Shown: in pieces, positions 24,138 through 33,182 of the stretch | Numbering within the stretch: position 1 is the stretch's first letter | How the letters are laid out: each line of letters begins with the position of its first letter | From: an uncultured Eubacteriales bacterium | GTDB lineage: Bacteria; Bacillota; Clostridia; Oscillospirales; Acutalibacteraceae | Reading direction: 5' to 3' | Length of the DNA: 64,000 nucleotides | Assembly (NCBI GenBank): GCA_934525065.1 | Contig: CAKSYX010000002.1 | Span: 58,395-122,394 of the forward strand | Made by a program: the position numbers and the translations under genes | The notes under the pieces: generated by a model | Told to the model about the DNA's origin: nothing | The model's database searches: none | Seen by the model: only the letters and a program-made list of their open reading frames with translations

Positions 24138-27100
24138 ATGGCTGAAACTGAGAAAAGCAACAGCTTTATCCAAATGGAGCATGATATTCTCAAGTTCTGG
24201 GAAGACAATGATTGCTTCAATAAAAGAAAAGCTAAAAATGCCGGTCATGAGCGCTTCAAGTTCATTGACGGCCCGATCACCGCGAACAACCCGATGGGTA
24301 TTCACCACGCATGGGGCAGAACCCTCAAGGATACCTTTATAAGATACAAATACATGAACGGCTATGACTGCCGCTGTCAGAACGGCTTTGACTCTCAGGG
24401 CCTTTGGGTTGAGGTTGAGGTTGAAAAGGAGCTCGGCTTCAAAACAAAGAGAGATATTGAAGATTACGGTATGGATAAGTTCACCAGGAAGTGCGTTGAC
24501 CGTGTCAAGCACTTCTCCGGAATCATTGCCGAACAGTCAAAGAGACTCGGCCAGTGGATGCAGTGGGATAACTCCTATTACACCAACACCGACCTCAACA
24601 TCGAAGGCATCTGGCACTTCCTTAAAAAGTGCGACGAAAACGGCTGGATCCAGCGCGAATATAAGCCGATGCCCTGGTGCCCGCGCTGCGGAACCTCGCT
24701 TTCCGAGCACGAGATGACCGGTTCATATAAGAACATCACTCACAACTCCGTTTTCTTCAAGCTTCCCGTCAAGGAGCTTTCTTCAAAAATCGTTGTTTGG
24801 ACCACCACTCCGTGGACGCTTTCTTCAAACGTTGCCCTTGCCGTGAATCCGGAAATCGACTATGTTGAAGTCAAGGTCAAGAGCGATGAGCAGACGCTCA
24901 TTCTTGCAAAGAACGCAATCAAGTATCTCGGCGAAGACAAGCTTGAGGTCCTCAGAGCCTTCAAGGGTGAAGAGCTTGTCGGCCTCCATTATGAAACCTG
25001 CTTCCCCGAATTTGACGCTCAGAAGGATATCGACCACAAAATCGTTGCCTGGGAAGACGTTGACGCGGAAGAGGGTACCGGCGTTGTTCACATCGCTCCC
25101 GGCTGCGGTATTGAAGACAACGAGCTCGGAAAACGTATCGGCCTTCCTGAGGTCATGCCTGTTGACGACACGGGAATGTTCCTTCCCGGCTTCGGCTTCA
25201 TGACCGGAAAGGACAGCGCAAAAATTGCTCCCGAGGTTTTTGAAGAGCTTGAAAAGAGAAATAAGCTTTATAAGATTATGCCCATCGAGCATAGCTACCC
25301 GGTTTGCTGGCGCTGCAAGAGCGAGGTCATTTTCCGCCTTGTTCCCGCGTGGTACATCAGAACCGCAGAACTCAAGCCCAGACTTATCAAGGCCGCCGAA
25401 TCGGTCAAGTGGGAGCCTGAGTCAAACGGAAAGAGAATGGTTGACTGGCTCAACAACATGGGCGACTGGAATATTTCAAGAAAGCGCTATTACGGTATGC
25501 CTCTTCCGTTCTATGTCTGCGAAAAATGCGGACACGTTCACGTTGTCGGAAGCAAAAAGGAGCTTCGCGAGCTTGCTGTTGACCCGGCTCAGGTTGATGC
25601 TCTTCCCGAGCTTCACCGTCCGTGGATCGACAAGGTTGAAATCAAGTGCCCGAAGTGCGGCGAAAGTGTAAAGCGCGTTTCCGAAATCGGTGACGTTTGG
25701 CTTGACGCCGGCATCGTTCCGTTTTCAACAACCGGCTACTTCACCGATAAAGAAGAATGGAAAAAGAACTATCCTGCCGACTGGATCGTTGAAATGCGCG
25801 AGCAGGTTCGCCTTTGGTTCTATTCAATGCTCTTCATGAGCACCGTCCTTGAAGACAGAGCACCTTATAAACGCGTTCTTTGCCACAGCAGCGTTGTTGC
25901 CGAGGACGGCTCAAAATTTTCAAAGACCGGCTTCATGATCCGCTTTGACGAGGCCGCCGAAAAAATCGGTGCGGATACCGTTCGCTATATGTACGCCGGC
26001 GCTCCGGTTGCAAACGACGTCCGCTTCGGCTTCAACCTCGGCGACGAGGCCAGAAGAAAGCTCCTTTCCTTCTGGAACACCTATACATTCTTTGAAACCT
26101 ACGCAAGAATTGACAAGCCTAACTTTGAAGGCTATACGCCCGATAGGAGCGCAATGACCGTTACCGACCGCTGGCTCGTTACAAGAACCAACGAGTTCAT
26201 CCGCAAGGCCACCGCTCAGATGGATGACTTCAAGGCATACAACGTCATCAAGGAGTTTGAAGTCTTTGTTGACGATATCTCGAACTGGTACATCAGAACC
26301 AACCGCCGCCGCTTCTGGAAGACCGGCGATGAAAAGGACAAGACCCTCGCTTACTGGGTACTCTTTAACGCAATCAACACCTGCGTCAAGGTCATGGCTC
26401 CGATCATTCCGTTCATGACCGAAGAAATTTGGCAGAACCTTACCCGCCGTGTTCTTCCCTCCAGCGAGCTTTCCGTTCACCTTTCCGATTGGCCGAAGGA
26501 AATTGAAGGCTTTGAGGATGACGGAATTCTTCAGGAGACCGCAGACGCAAGAGAAGTTATCGCCGTTGCAATGAGGCTTCGCAACGAGCACCAGATCAAG
26601 GTTCGTCAGCCGCTTTCAACCCTTTATATCGCCTGCGACGCAGACGAAGCGGCCAAAATCAAGGTCTTTGAAAAGAATATCCTTGACGAGCTTAACATCA
26701 AAAAGCTGGTTCACGTTGCCGATAATTCTGTTCTTGAGGACAAATACCTTGCTGTAAACTTCCGCGCTGCCGGTGCGGTTCTCAAGCAGAACGTCAACAA
26801 GATGAAGCAGGCTCTTGAAGGTGCAGCCGATGAGGAAATGGCCGAATACACCGAAAAAGCTCAGAACGGCGAAAAGGTTCTTGTCAAGGGCTTTGAGGAA
26901 GCCTATGATCCTTCGATATTTACCGTTATGACAAAGACGAAGAAGGGCATTGTTTCCGCCGAGTGCCAGAACAAGACGGTCGTTGCTCTTGACGTCAACC
27001 TCACCGAAGAGCTCATCAAAGAGGGCGCGGTCAGAGACGTTGTCCGTCAGTGCCAGCTTTTGAGAAAAGAGGCGGGCTATGAGGTTGAACAGAGAGTTGT

Positions 27101-27278
27101 TCTTTCGGTTTCGAGCGCAAGCGATTTCATTATGAACGTGCTCAAGGAAAGCGCAGAGCACATGAAGAGTGAGCTTCTTGCGGACGATATCGTTTTCGGC
27201 GGCTCAATTGAAAGCGACCTTGAAAAGACCTTTGACGTTGGCGAAGACAAAGTTACCGCAGCGGTCAAAAAGGCGTAA
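24138..27278 (+). CDS. ileS: Isoleucyl-tRNA synthetase with altered signature motifs (GIHH, KFSKT)
   Basis: 1046 residues from ATG 24138 (ATGGAGGAAAG upstream). Class I synthetase: Rossmann domain, CP1 editing insertion (about 190-400, WTTTPWTLSSN near its start, GTGVVHIAPG within), anticodon-binding helices, and a C-terminal domain. The nucleotide-binding HIGH motif reads GIHH (54-57: NPMGIHHAWG) and KMSKS reads KFSKT (593-597). In the nearby catalytic segment the usual HGLPxE is replaced by SQGLWVE. Zinc-ribbon-like CxxC pairs are present (CPRC, CWRC, CEKC, CPKC). The GIHH swap is of the GXHH type reported in some bacterial type 2 IleRS with very high mupirocin resistance. Essential translation enzyme, cotranscribed with proS. 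Confidence 0.9.
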   Translation: MAETEKSNSFIQMEHDILKFWEDNDCFNKRKAKNAGHERFKFIDGPITANNPMGIHHAWGRTLKDTFIRYKYMNGYDCRCQNGFDSQGLWVEVEVEKELGFKTKRDIEDYGMDKFTRKCVDRVKHFSGIIAEQSKRLGQWMQWDNSYYTNTDLNIEGIWHFLKKCDENGWIQREYKPMPWCPRCGTSLSEHEMTGSYKNITHNSVFFKLPVKELSSKIVVWTTTPWTLSSNVALAVNPEIDYVEVKVKSDEQTLILAKNAIKYLGEDKLEVLRAFKGEELVGLHYETCFPEFDAQKDIDHKIVAWEDVDAEEGTGVVHIAPGCGIEDNELGKRIGLPEVMPVDDTGMFLPGFGFMTGKDSAKIAPEVFEELEKRNKLYKIMPIEHSYPVCWRCKSEVIFRLVPAWYIRTAELKPRLIKAAESVKWEPESNGKRMVDWLNNMGDWNISRKRYYGMPLPFYVCEKCGHVHVVGSKKELRELAVDPAQVDALPELHRPWIDKVEIKCPKCGESVKRVSEIGDVWLDAGIVPFSTTGYFTDKEEWKKNYPADWIVEMREQVRLWFYSMLFMSTVLEDRAPYKRVLCHSSVVAEDGSKFSKTGFMIRFDEAAEKIGADTVRYMYAGAPVANDVRFGFNLGDEARRKLLSFWNTYTFFETYARIDKPNFEGYTPDRSAMTVTDRWLVTRTNEFIRKATAQMDDFKAYNVIKEFEVFVDDISNWYIRTNRRRFWKTGDEKDKTLAYWVLFNAINTCVKVMAPIIPFMTEEIWQNLTRRVLPSSELSVHLSDWPKEIEGFEDDGILQETADAREVIAVAMRLRNEHQIKVRQPLSTLYIACDADEAAKIKVFEKNILDELNIKKLVHVADNSVLEDKYLAVNFRAAGAVLKQNVNKMKQALEGAADEEMAEYTEKAQNGEKVLVKGFEEAYDPSIFTVMTKTKKGIVSAECQNKTVVALDVNLTEELIKEGAVRDVVRQCQLLRKEAGYEVEQRVVLSVSSASDFIMNVLKESAEHMKSELLADDIVFGGSIESDLEKTFDVGEDKVTAAVKKA

Positions 27279-27295
27279 CAAAATTTAAAAATGGT

Positions 27296-27320
27296 GGGAC
27301 TGCTCTTGGGGAGCAGTCCC
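27296..27320 (+). other. Intercistronic hairpin between ileS and proS
   Basis: Perfect 10-base stem GGGACTGCTC / GAGCAGTCCC (27296-27305, 27311-27320) with a 5-base loop and no T tract. Likely an RNA stability or processing element rather than a terminator. Confidence 0.6.
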
Positions 27321-27357
27321 GGCAATGTAATTGTAATTATAGAAAGGATCTGCACCT

Positions 27358-28800
27358 ATGGCACAGCAGAAAAAATTGGTTGAGGAAATCACCTCAATGG
27401 AAGAAGACTTTGCCAAATGGTATACCGATATCGTTAAAAAGGCGGAGCTTATTGAATATACGAGCGTAAAGGGCTGTATGGTTATCCGTCCTTACGGCTA
27501 CGCGATTTGGGAAAACATTCAGCGTATTCTTGACGGAATGTTCAAGGATACCGGCCATGAAAACGTCAATATGCCGATGTTCATTCCCGAAAGTCTCCTT
27601 CAAAAAGAAAAGGATCATGTTCAGGGCTTTGCTCCCGAGGTTGCATGGGTAACCCACGGAGGCAGCGAAAAGCTTGAAGAAAGACTTTGCGTTCGCCCGA
27701 CTTCGGAGACGCTTTTCTGCGAGCACTACGCAAACATCGTCCATTCCTACCGCGACCTGCCGAAGCTTTATAACCAGTGGGTCAGCGTTGTCCGCTGGGA
27801 AAAGACCACCCGTCCGTTCCTTCGCAGCCGCGAATTCCTCTGGCAGGAGGGTCACACGATCCACGCAACGGCCGAAGAAGCAATTGAAGAGACTGAAAAA
27901 ATGCTCAACGTCTATGCCGACTTCTGCGAAAAGTATCTTGCAATTCCTGTTGTCAAGGGCAAAAAAACCGAAAGCGATAAGTTCGCCGGTGCTGTTTCAA
28001 CCTATGCGATTGAAGCACTTATGCACGACGGAAAGGCTCTTCAGGCCGGTACTTCCCATTATTTCGGCGACGGCTTTGCAAAAGCCTTTGGAATCCAGTA
28101 TCAGAGCCGCGAAAACAAGCTTGAATATCCGCATCAGACTTCTTGGGGTATGACCACAAGAATGATCGGTGCAATCATCATGACTCACGGTGACAACAAC
28201 GGCCTTGTTCTTCCGCCGGCGGTCGCTCCGATTCAGGCAGTTATTATCCCCGTTGCTCAGCACAAGGCAGGAGTTCTTGAAAAGGCTAAGGAGCTTGAAG
28301 CTCGTCTCAAGGCTTCAAAAATCCGTGTAAAGCTTGACGACAGCGACAACAGCCCCGGCTGGAAGTATTCCGAATATGAAATGAAGGGCGTTCCGGTCAG
28401 AATCGAAATCGGCCCGCGCGACATTGAAAACAACCAGTGCGTTCTCGTTTCACGCCATAACAGAGAAAAAACCGTTGTTTCCCTCGACGAGCTTGAACAC
28501 GCCGTCGGCGAAAAACTCAAAGAGGTTCATGACGCTCTCTATAAGGCTGCGCTTGAAAACCGCGAAAGAAGAACCTATGCCTGCACTTCTCTTGACGAAA
28601 TTTCCAAGACCCTTGAAGAAAAGGGAGACGGCTTTGTCAAGGCTATGTGGTGCGGAGACGAGGCTTGCGAAGACAAGGTCAAGGAGCTTACCGGCGTAGG
28701 CTCACGCTGCATTCCCTTTGAACAGGAACAGCTTTCTGATACCTGCGTTTGCTGCGGAAAGAAAGCAAAGTACATGGTCTATTGGGGCAAGGCGTATTGA
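27358..28800 (+). CDS. proS: Prolyl-tRNA synthetase, type 3 (archaeal/eukaryote-like)
   Basis: 480 residues. Class II synthetase without the bacterial editing insertion. Motif 2 region VVRWEKTTRPFLRSREFLWQ, motif 3 region GLVLPPAVAP; catalytic PTSETLFCEHY and HTSWGMTTRMIGAIIMTHGD. The anticodon-binding domain (about 285-390) is followed by a C-terminal zinc-binding domain with CGDEACEDK and CVCCGKKA cysteines and a terminal Tyr, the type 3 hallmark. ATG follows AGAAAGGATCTGCACCT. Eighty bases after ileS with a hairpin between. The absence of the INS editing domain suggests that a free-standing editing protein would be elsewhere. Confidence 0.95.
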   Translation: MAQQKKLVEEITSMEEDFAKWYTDIVKKAELIEYTSVKGCMVIRPYGYAIWENIQRILDGMFKDTGHENVNMPMFIPESLLQKEKDHVQGFAPEVAWVTHGGSEKLEERLCVRPTSETLFCEHYANIVHSYRDLPKLYNQWVSVVRWEKTTRPFLRSREFLWQEGHTIHATAEEAIEETEKMLNVYADFCEKYLAIPVVKGKKTESDKFAGAVSTYAIEALMHDGKALQAGTSHYFGDGFAKAFGIQYQSRENKLEYPHQTSWGMTTRMIGAIIMTHGDNNGLVLPPAVAPIQAVIIPVAQHKAGVLEKAKELEARLKASKIRVKLDDSDNSPGWKYSEYEMKGVPVRIEIGPRDIENNQCVLVSRHNREKTVVSLDELEHAVGEKLKEVHDALYKAALENRERRTYACTSLDEISKTLEEKGDGFVKAMWCGDEACEDKVKELTGVGSRCIPFEQEQLSDTCVCCGKKAKYMVYWGKAY

Positions 28801-28843
28801 TTTTCGTACACCGCGCAATAAAATCCATGAAATTTTCACAAAA

Positions 28844-28873
28844 TTGTTGATGATTTAATGAAAATACTATAAA
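28844..28873 (+). promoter_or_regulatory. Candidate promoter of the GPH transporter gene
   Basis: -35 TTGTTG (28844-28849), 18-base spacer, -10 TATAAA (28868-28873). Predicted start falls inside the hairpin at 28876-28906, so promoter and upstream terminator overlap. Confidence 0.5.
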
Positions 28874-28875
28874 AT

Positions 28876-28911
28876 ATAACCGAAGGCGGCGTTCGCTTTC
28901 GGTTATTTTTT
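28876..28911 (+). terminator. Terminator after proS
   Basis: ATAACCGAAGGCG (28876-28888) pairs with CGCTTTCGGTTAT (28894-28906, one G-T pair), followed by a T run. Confidence 0.8.
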
Positions 28912-28958
28912 GAGCCTTTTTAAAAGCGTTTTATCGGCTCGCGAAGGGATTGTGTCTG

Positions 28959-30437
28959 ATGGAAAAAACAACGCTTAAAAAGCCGGTGAGGTATGTCGGC
29001 ATAAAAGAAAACCTGATTTACGGCCTTGCAAACTCCGGTCAGGTTTTCAGCTATAATATGTTCGCCGGAACATACCTTTCAATCTTTTTTGTCAAGGTTT
29101 TCGGAATCCCGAGCGAGGCCGTTGCAACAATGGTTTTCATCCTCGGAATCTGGGATACCGTCAATGACCCTCTTATGGGCGCAGTGATTGACAAAACAAG
29201 AACAAGATACGGAAAACTGCGGCCATATCTCCTTTTGGTGCCGATTCCGCTTTCAATTGCAACCATTCTCTTTTGGAGCGGTCCGCTGCTTTTGCAGAAT
29301 ACAAAGGAAATGACGCTGAAAATTATTTATATGTATGCTTCCTACCTGATATGGGAGTTCTTCTATACCTTGGGCGACGTCCCGTTCTGGAGCATGAGCG
29401 CGGCAATCAGCCCCACTCCGTCAGACAGGGCAAGAGCAATTGCAAGCGCAAGAATCATAAGCAGCGTCCTCGGCGGAATTTCAACCGCCGTTATGCTCCC
29501 GGTTCTGATGGATTTGAGCACAAACGGAAAGATTTCAATGAACCTCAAAGAAGTCTTCGCTCTTTGCGGATTGATTTCGGGAATCGTTTTGCTTGCGTTG
29601 TTTTCTCTTGCAGGTCTTTTTGTCAAGGAAAGAGTTGTTCAGGAGGTTGAGCAGGTCAAGTTTTTGGATTGCTTCAAGTATATGTTCAAAAACAAGCCGT
29701 TGTTCATGATCATTCTCAGCAATATCCTTTCAACCTTCACCGGCATAGGCGGAATTTTCAGCGGATACTTTTTTGTTGAGGTTCTTCAGGCAATGAGCTG
29801 GAACACCGTGATTTCGCTTCTCGGCGGAATCGGTGCGGTGATCGGCTACGTTACGATGGCACTGGCGAGAAAAAGGCTCGGCAACCTGAAAATTATGATA
29901 TACAACACGGTCATCACTTCGGTAACAAGCATTATTGCGTTCGTCATTGCCTTCAAAAACTATGAAACGTGGTATGTTGTAATTCCGATTCTCACCGGCA
30001 GGAATATCGTTTCAAACATTTTTTCAACGTATAACTCCGTTGCTTCAACCGAGGTCATTGCGGACTGCGTTGACTATATGGAATGGAAAACGGGCGTCAG
30101 GAATGAGGGAATGGCGTTTTCAACCCTGACCTTCCTCGGAAAGCTTTCAAGCCGCGCGTCAACCGCAATTGCAACTGCACTTTTGCCGCTCATCGGCTAT
30201 ATTGTGAAGGAATACACGGACGCAGACGGCCTGCTTCAAAGCACGGCAACCTGCACCGAAGCCTTCGGAAAGCCCACCCAGTTTTGGCTTTGGGCGTTCA
30301 GCACGGTAATTCCCGGTGTGCTCGGCTTACTCGCAATTGTTCCGCTGTTTTTCTATGACCTTCACGGAAAGAAGCTTGAAACGATTCGCAGCGAGCTTGC
30401 CGAAAAGCGGCACGAAATGGCACTCAGAATGAACTAA
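28959..30437 (+). CDS. GPH-family (MelB-like) sugar:cation symporter
   Basis: 492 residues from ATG 28959 (GAAGGGAT upstream). Twelve-helix MFS membrane protein of the glycoside-pentoside-hexuronide family. It carries the diagnostic first-half segment WDTVNDPLMGAVIDKTRT followed by RYGKLRPYLL, whose Asp residues bind the coupling cation, and a matching ECVDYMEWKTG-like segment in the second half (DCVDYMEWKTGVRNEGMAFS). Probably imports a glycoside or hexuronide with Na+ or H+. There is no glycosidase next to it, so substrate is unknown; the nearest is the GH20 enzyme 25 kb away. Twelve bases before a small zinc-ribbon gene. Confidence 0.88.
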   Translation: MEKTTLKKPVRYVGIKENLIYGLANSGQVFSYNMFAGTYLSIFFVKVFGIPSEAVATMVFILGIWDTVNDPLMGAVIDKTRTRYGKLRPYLLLVPIPLSIATILFWSGPLLLQNTKEMTLKIIYMYASYLIWEFFYTLGDVPFWSMSAAISPTPSDRARAIASARIISSVLGGISTAVMLPVLMDLSTNGKISMNLKEVFALCGLISGIVLLALFSLAGLFVKERVVQEVEQVKFLDCFKYMFKNKPLFMIILSNILSTFTGIGGIFSGYFFVEVLQAMSWNTVISLLGGIGAVIGYVTMALARKRLGNLKIMIYNTVITSVTSIIAFVIAFKNYETWYVVIPILTGRNIVSNIFSTYNSVASTEVIADCVDYMEWKTGVRNEGMAFSTLTFLGKLSSRASTAIATALLPLIGYIVKEYTDADGLLQSTATCTEAFGKPTQFWLWAFSTVIPGVLGLLAIVPLFFYDLHGKKLETIRSELAEKRHEMALRMN

Positions 30438-30449
30438 GGAGGAGCGAAA

Positions 30450-30704
30450 ATGGATAACAGATGCCCGAAATGCGGAAGAAAGCTTTCGCCGTTATACATG
30501 AAACAGACCTGCCCGGACTGCGGCGTAAACCTCCTCTATTACGTAATTGAAGAGCGTCTTGCCGCCGATGCAGAGAAGGCTCAAAAAGAGGTTGATTCAT
30601 TCTGGCGCATTATCAGAAAAATTGACCGCGCTCATCTCGTTCAAAAGTATTACCAAAAACGCGGAGAGCCGCTTCCGTGGGAGGACGCGGAAGAAGACGT
30701 TTAA
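30450..30704 (+). CDS. Small zinc-ribbon protein
   Basis: 84 residues. Two CxxC pairs (CPKCGRK at 5-8 and CPDCG at 20-23) form a rubredoxin-like zinc ribbon, followed by a charged helical tail. AAGGAGGAGCGAAA precedes ATG, and the gene is 12 bases after the symporter, so they share a transcript. No catalytic motif. Function unknown; possibly nucleic acid or protein binding. Ends at a strong bidirectional terminator. Confidence 0.8.
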   Translation: MDNRCPKCGRKLSPLYMKQTCPDCGVNLLYYVIEERLAADAEKAQKEVDSFWRIIRKIDRAHLVQKYYQKRGEPLPWEDAEEDV

Positions 30705-30722
30705 ACTCGTGAATATACAAAA

Positions 30723-30750
30723 AAACGGCAGGCTCAACGGCCTGCCGTTT
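30723..30750. terminator. Bidirectional terminator between convergent genes
   Basis: Perfect 11-base stem AAACGGCAGGC / GCCTGCCGTTT (30723-30733, 30740-30750), serving the zinc-ribbon gene on plus and uppP on minus. Confidence 0.85.
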
Positions 30751-30757
30751 GCTTCGC

Positions 30758-31591
30758 TTATTTTGCCAAAGCAAAGTATATCATGACTATAACGCCGAGG
30801 ACGATTCTGTACCAGCCGAAGAGCTTGAAGTCGTGCTTTTTGATGTAGCTCATGAGGAACTTTATCACGAAAAGCGAAACGAGGAAAGCCGTGACCGAAC
30901 CGACCAGAAGAATCGCCGTTTCCGTGCCGGTGAACACAAGGCCGAACTTCAAAAGCTTGATGAAGCTCAAACCGATCATTACCGGAACGGCGAGGAAGAA
31001 CGTGAACTCCGCTGCCGCTGTTCTTGAAACGCCGATTATGAGGGCGCCGACAATTGTTGCGCCGGAGCGCGAGGTGCCGGGGATGATTGAAAGGACCTGA
31101 AAAAGTCCGATAAGAAGTGCCGTTTTATAGTCGATGTCGCGCAGCCGCTGAACCTTCGGCTGAACAGTTTTGTTCCTGTTTTCAACAACGATGAACAGAA
31201 CGCCGTAAACGATGAGCGCAGCCGCAATCACAAACGGCGTGTGCAAATGCGCTTCAACAAAGCTGTCAAAAAGGAGGGTGACGATTGCACCCGGAACGCA
31301 GGCAACAACAACCTTGAACCAGGTTGAAAACGTTCTTTTTTTGAGGATGAGCTTCTTTTCTTCTTTGTCAAGACCGAACGGCCACATCTTTTTCCAAAAC
31401 AAAAGGACAACCGCGAGAATCGCACCAAGCTGAATGACAACGAAGAACATTTCCTTGAAGCTGTCGCTTGCATTCAGCTGAAGAAACTCGTCAACGAGCA
31501 GCATATGTCCTGTGCTGCTTATCGGAAGCCATTCCGTAATGCCCTCAACGATGCCGAGGAAAACGACTTTTAAAAATCCAACGAATCCCAT
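30758..31591 (-). CDS. uppP: Undecaprenyl-diphosphatase
   Basis: 277 residues, about eight membrane helices. BacA/UppP family: GIVEGITEWLPISSTGH near the N-terminus (catalytic Glu and Ser-Ser-Thr-Gly-His) and PGTSRSGATIVGALI in the middle (catalytic Arg). Recycles undecaprenyl pyrophosphate to the monophosphate for peptidoglycan and other wall polymers; members confer bacitracin tolerance. ATG 31591 has AAGGAGG seven bases upstream and lies 11 bases after murD, so the two form an operon for wall synthesis. C-terminus ends in a terminal helix next to the terminator. Confidence 0.95.
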   Translation of the reverse strand: MGFVGFLKVVFLGIVEGITEWLPISSTGHMLLVDEFLQLNASDSFKEMFFVVIQLGAILAVVLLFWKKMWPFGLDKEEKKLILKKRTFSTWFKVVVACVPGAIVTLLFDSFVEAHLHTPFVIAAALIVYGVLFIVVENRNKTVQPKVQRLRDIDYKTALLIGLFQVLSIIPGTSRSGATIVGALIIGVSRTAAAEFTFFLAVPVMIGLSFIKLLKFGLVFTGTETAILLVGSVTAFLVSLFVIKFLMSYIKKHDFKLFGWYRIVLGVIVMIYFALAK

Positions 31592-31602
31592 TGAAAGCCT
31601 CC

Positions 31603-32946
31603 TTAAAGAGCCTTAACAAGCTCTTTGAAAATTGTGCCGCGCTCCTGATAGCATTTGAACATTCCCCACGAAGCGCAGGCCGGTGAGAGCAGAACACAGT
31701 CTCCGTTTTTTGCGCTTTCGGCGCAGATTTTCACCGCTTCCTCCATGCTTTCGGCAAAAACATAATCTGAAAAACCTGCCTTGTCGCACGCTGCGGCAAT
31801 TCTTTCTTTTGTCTGGCCGAGAAGCACAAGCAGGCGAACCTTTCCGGGGAAGCGGGCGACCCATTTTGAAAAGTCGCTCTTTTTGTCGTAGCCGCCGCCG
31901 ATGAGTACCGTTTTGGAGGGCATGGCGTCAATCGCTTTGATTGCCGCATCGGTATTGGTGCCCTTTGAGTCGTTGTAATATTTTACGCCGTTCTTTTCGC
32001 AGACAAACTCGATTCTGTGTTCAACGGCAGTGAAGCGCTTGACAACGCCTCTGATTATTTCAACCGGAACGCCGAGGCAATAAGTGATTGCCGCAGCGGC
32101 CATGATATTTTCAAAATTGTGAGTACCGACAAGGTTGACTTCATCGGTTCTGCAAAGCACCTGCTTTTTTCCGCCGAGCGCAATTACAAACTCTCCGTTT
32201 TCAAGGTAAACGCCGTTTTCCAAAATATGCCTGCTGCTGAAAAAGACTACTTGGCAGGAAAGCTCTTTTGAATGCTCTCTGAGGTAGTCATCTTCAAAGT
32301 TCAGCACACAAAAGTCGTTTTCGTCCTGACACCTTGCAATTGACATTTTGAGGCGGGAATAGTTCTCCATTGTTTTGTGCCTGTCAAGGTGGTCGGGTGT
32401 GATGTTGAGCACAGCCGAGACGCGTGGCTTGACGGTGCGCATTGTTTCAAGCTGAAAAGAGCTGATCTCAGCAACGGTGAAACCGCCCTCGACAGAGCTG
32501 AGTGCAAGGCCTGTATACGGAATTTCAATGTTGCCGACAAGCAGGGTGTTCCTGTTCCATTCCCTGACGATTTCATAGGTCAGCGAGGTGGTTGTTGTTT
32601 TTCCGTTTGTGCCGGTGATTGCAACCACCTGACCTTTGTCAAAGCGGTATGCAAGTTCGATTTCGCTCCAAATTGGTATTCCTGCGGCGGCGACGGCTTT
32701 CATGATGTCCGTTTCAAGCGAAACGCCGGGGCTGACAACGCAAACCTCAAAGTCCGAGAGCTGTTCTTTTTTTGCTTCGCCGAGGATGAACTCAACTTTA
32801 TTGCCGATTTTTTTGCAGACTGCGTCGGTGTCGAGTGCGGCGTTTGAATCAAAAAGGGTAACGTCCTTTTTTGTTTCAAGAAGGAGCTTTGCCGAAGCAA
32901 TTCCGCTCCTTCCCGCGCCGACAACAAGAAAACGCTGTTCTTTCAT
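31603..32946 (-). CDS. murD: UDP-N-acetylmuramoyl-L-alanine--D-glutamate ligase
   Basis: 447 residues from ATG 32946 (TTGGAGTG upstream; the longer frame to 32970 overlaps the promoter). Mur ligase: N-terminal Rossmann UDP-binding domain (LVVGAGRSGIASAKLLL), ATP-binding central domain with AITGTNGKTTTTSL, then HRIEFVCEKNGVKYYNDSKGTN with the MurD-type DSKGTN motif, and a C-terminal domain. Adds D-Glu to UDP-MurNAc-L-Ala in the cytoplasm. First gene of the murD-uppP operon. It is separated from the usual dcw cluster, at least within this window. Confidence 0.95.
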   Translation of the reverse strand: MKEQRFLVVGAGRSGIASAKLLLETKKDVTLFDSNAALDTDAVCKKIGNKVEFILGEAKKEQLSDFEVCVVSPGVSLETDIMKAVAAAGIPIWSEIELAYRFDKGQVVAITGTNGKTTTTSLTYEIVREWNRNTLLVGNIEIPYTGLALSSVEGGFTVAEISSFQLETMRTVKPRVSAVLNITPDHLDRHKTMENYSRLKMSIARCQDENDFCVLNFEDDYLREHSKELSCQVVFFSSRHILENGVYLENGEFVIALGGKKQVLCRTDEVNLVGTHNFENIMAAAAITYCLGVPVEIIRGVVKRFTAVEHRIEFVCEKNGVKYYNDSKGTNTDAAIKAIDAMPSKTVLIGGGYDKKSDFSKWVARFPGKVRLLVLLGQTKERIAAACDKAGFSDYVFAESMEEAVKICAESAKNGDCVLLSPACASWGMFKCYQERGTIFKELVKAL

Positions 32947-32979
32947 ATATATCACTCCAACTATACTCAATTTTTCACA

Positions 32980-33008
32980 ATTATATCACTCGTGTGAAGC
33001 ATTTTCAA
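32980..33008 (-). promoter_or_regulatory. Promoter of murD-uppP
   Basis: Minus strand: -35 TTGAAA (33003-33008), 17-base spacer, -10 TATAAT (32980-32985). Confidence 0.85.
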
Positions 33009-33131
33009 TAATTATTACGCTTTGGTAAGGTTAATGTTGTGCAATATTCCATAAAAACAAAAAACCTTGCCGAAGCCTTGAACTGAGCGCAAAAAGTATC
33101 ATTACGCTTAATGGCATATAAGCAAAAATCA

Positions 33132-33169
33132 AAACCTCAGGCTGTGAAAGGCCCAAGGTTTATTTTTTT
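33132..33169. terminator. Bidirectional hairpin terminator
   Basis: AAACCT/AGGTTT (33132-33137, 33156-33161) with an inner GGC/GCC helix. T runs follow on both strands (ATTTTTTT on plus, TGATTTTT on minus). Confidence 0.65.
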
Positions 33170-33182
33170 CGCTTACATCAAT

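Noticed and set aside
25920..26591. Long minus-strand open frame (223 codons) inside ileS
   Set aside because: Antisense to strongly conserved ileS coding sequence, no ribosome binding site or recognisable motifs; a product of GC-biased codon positions.
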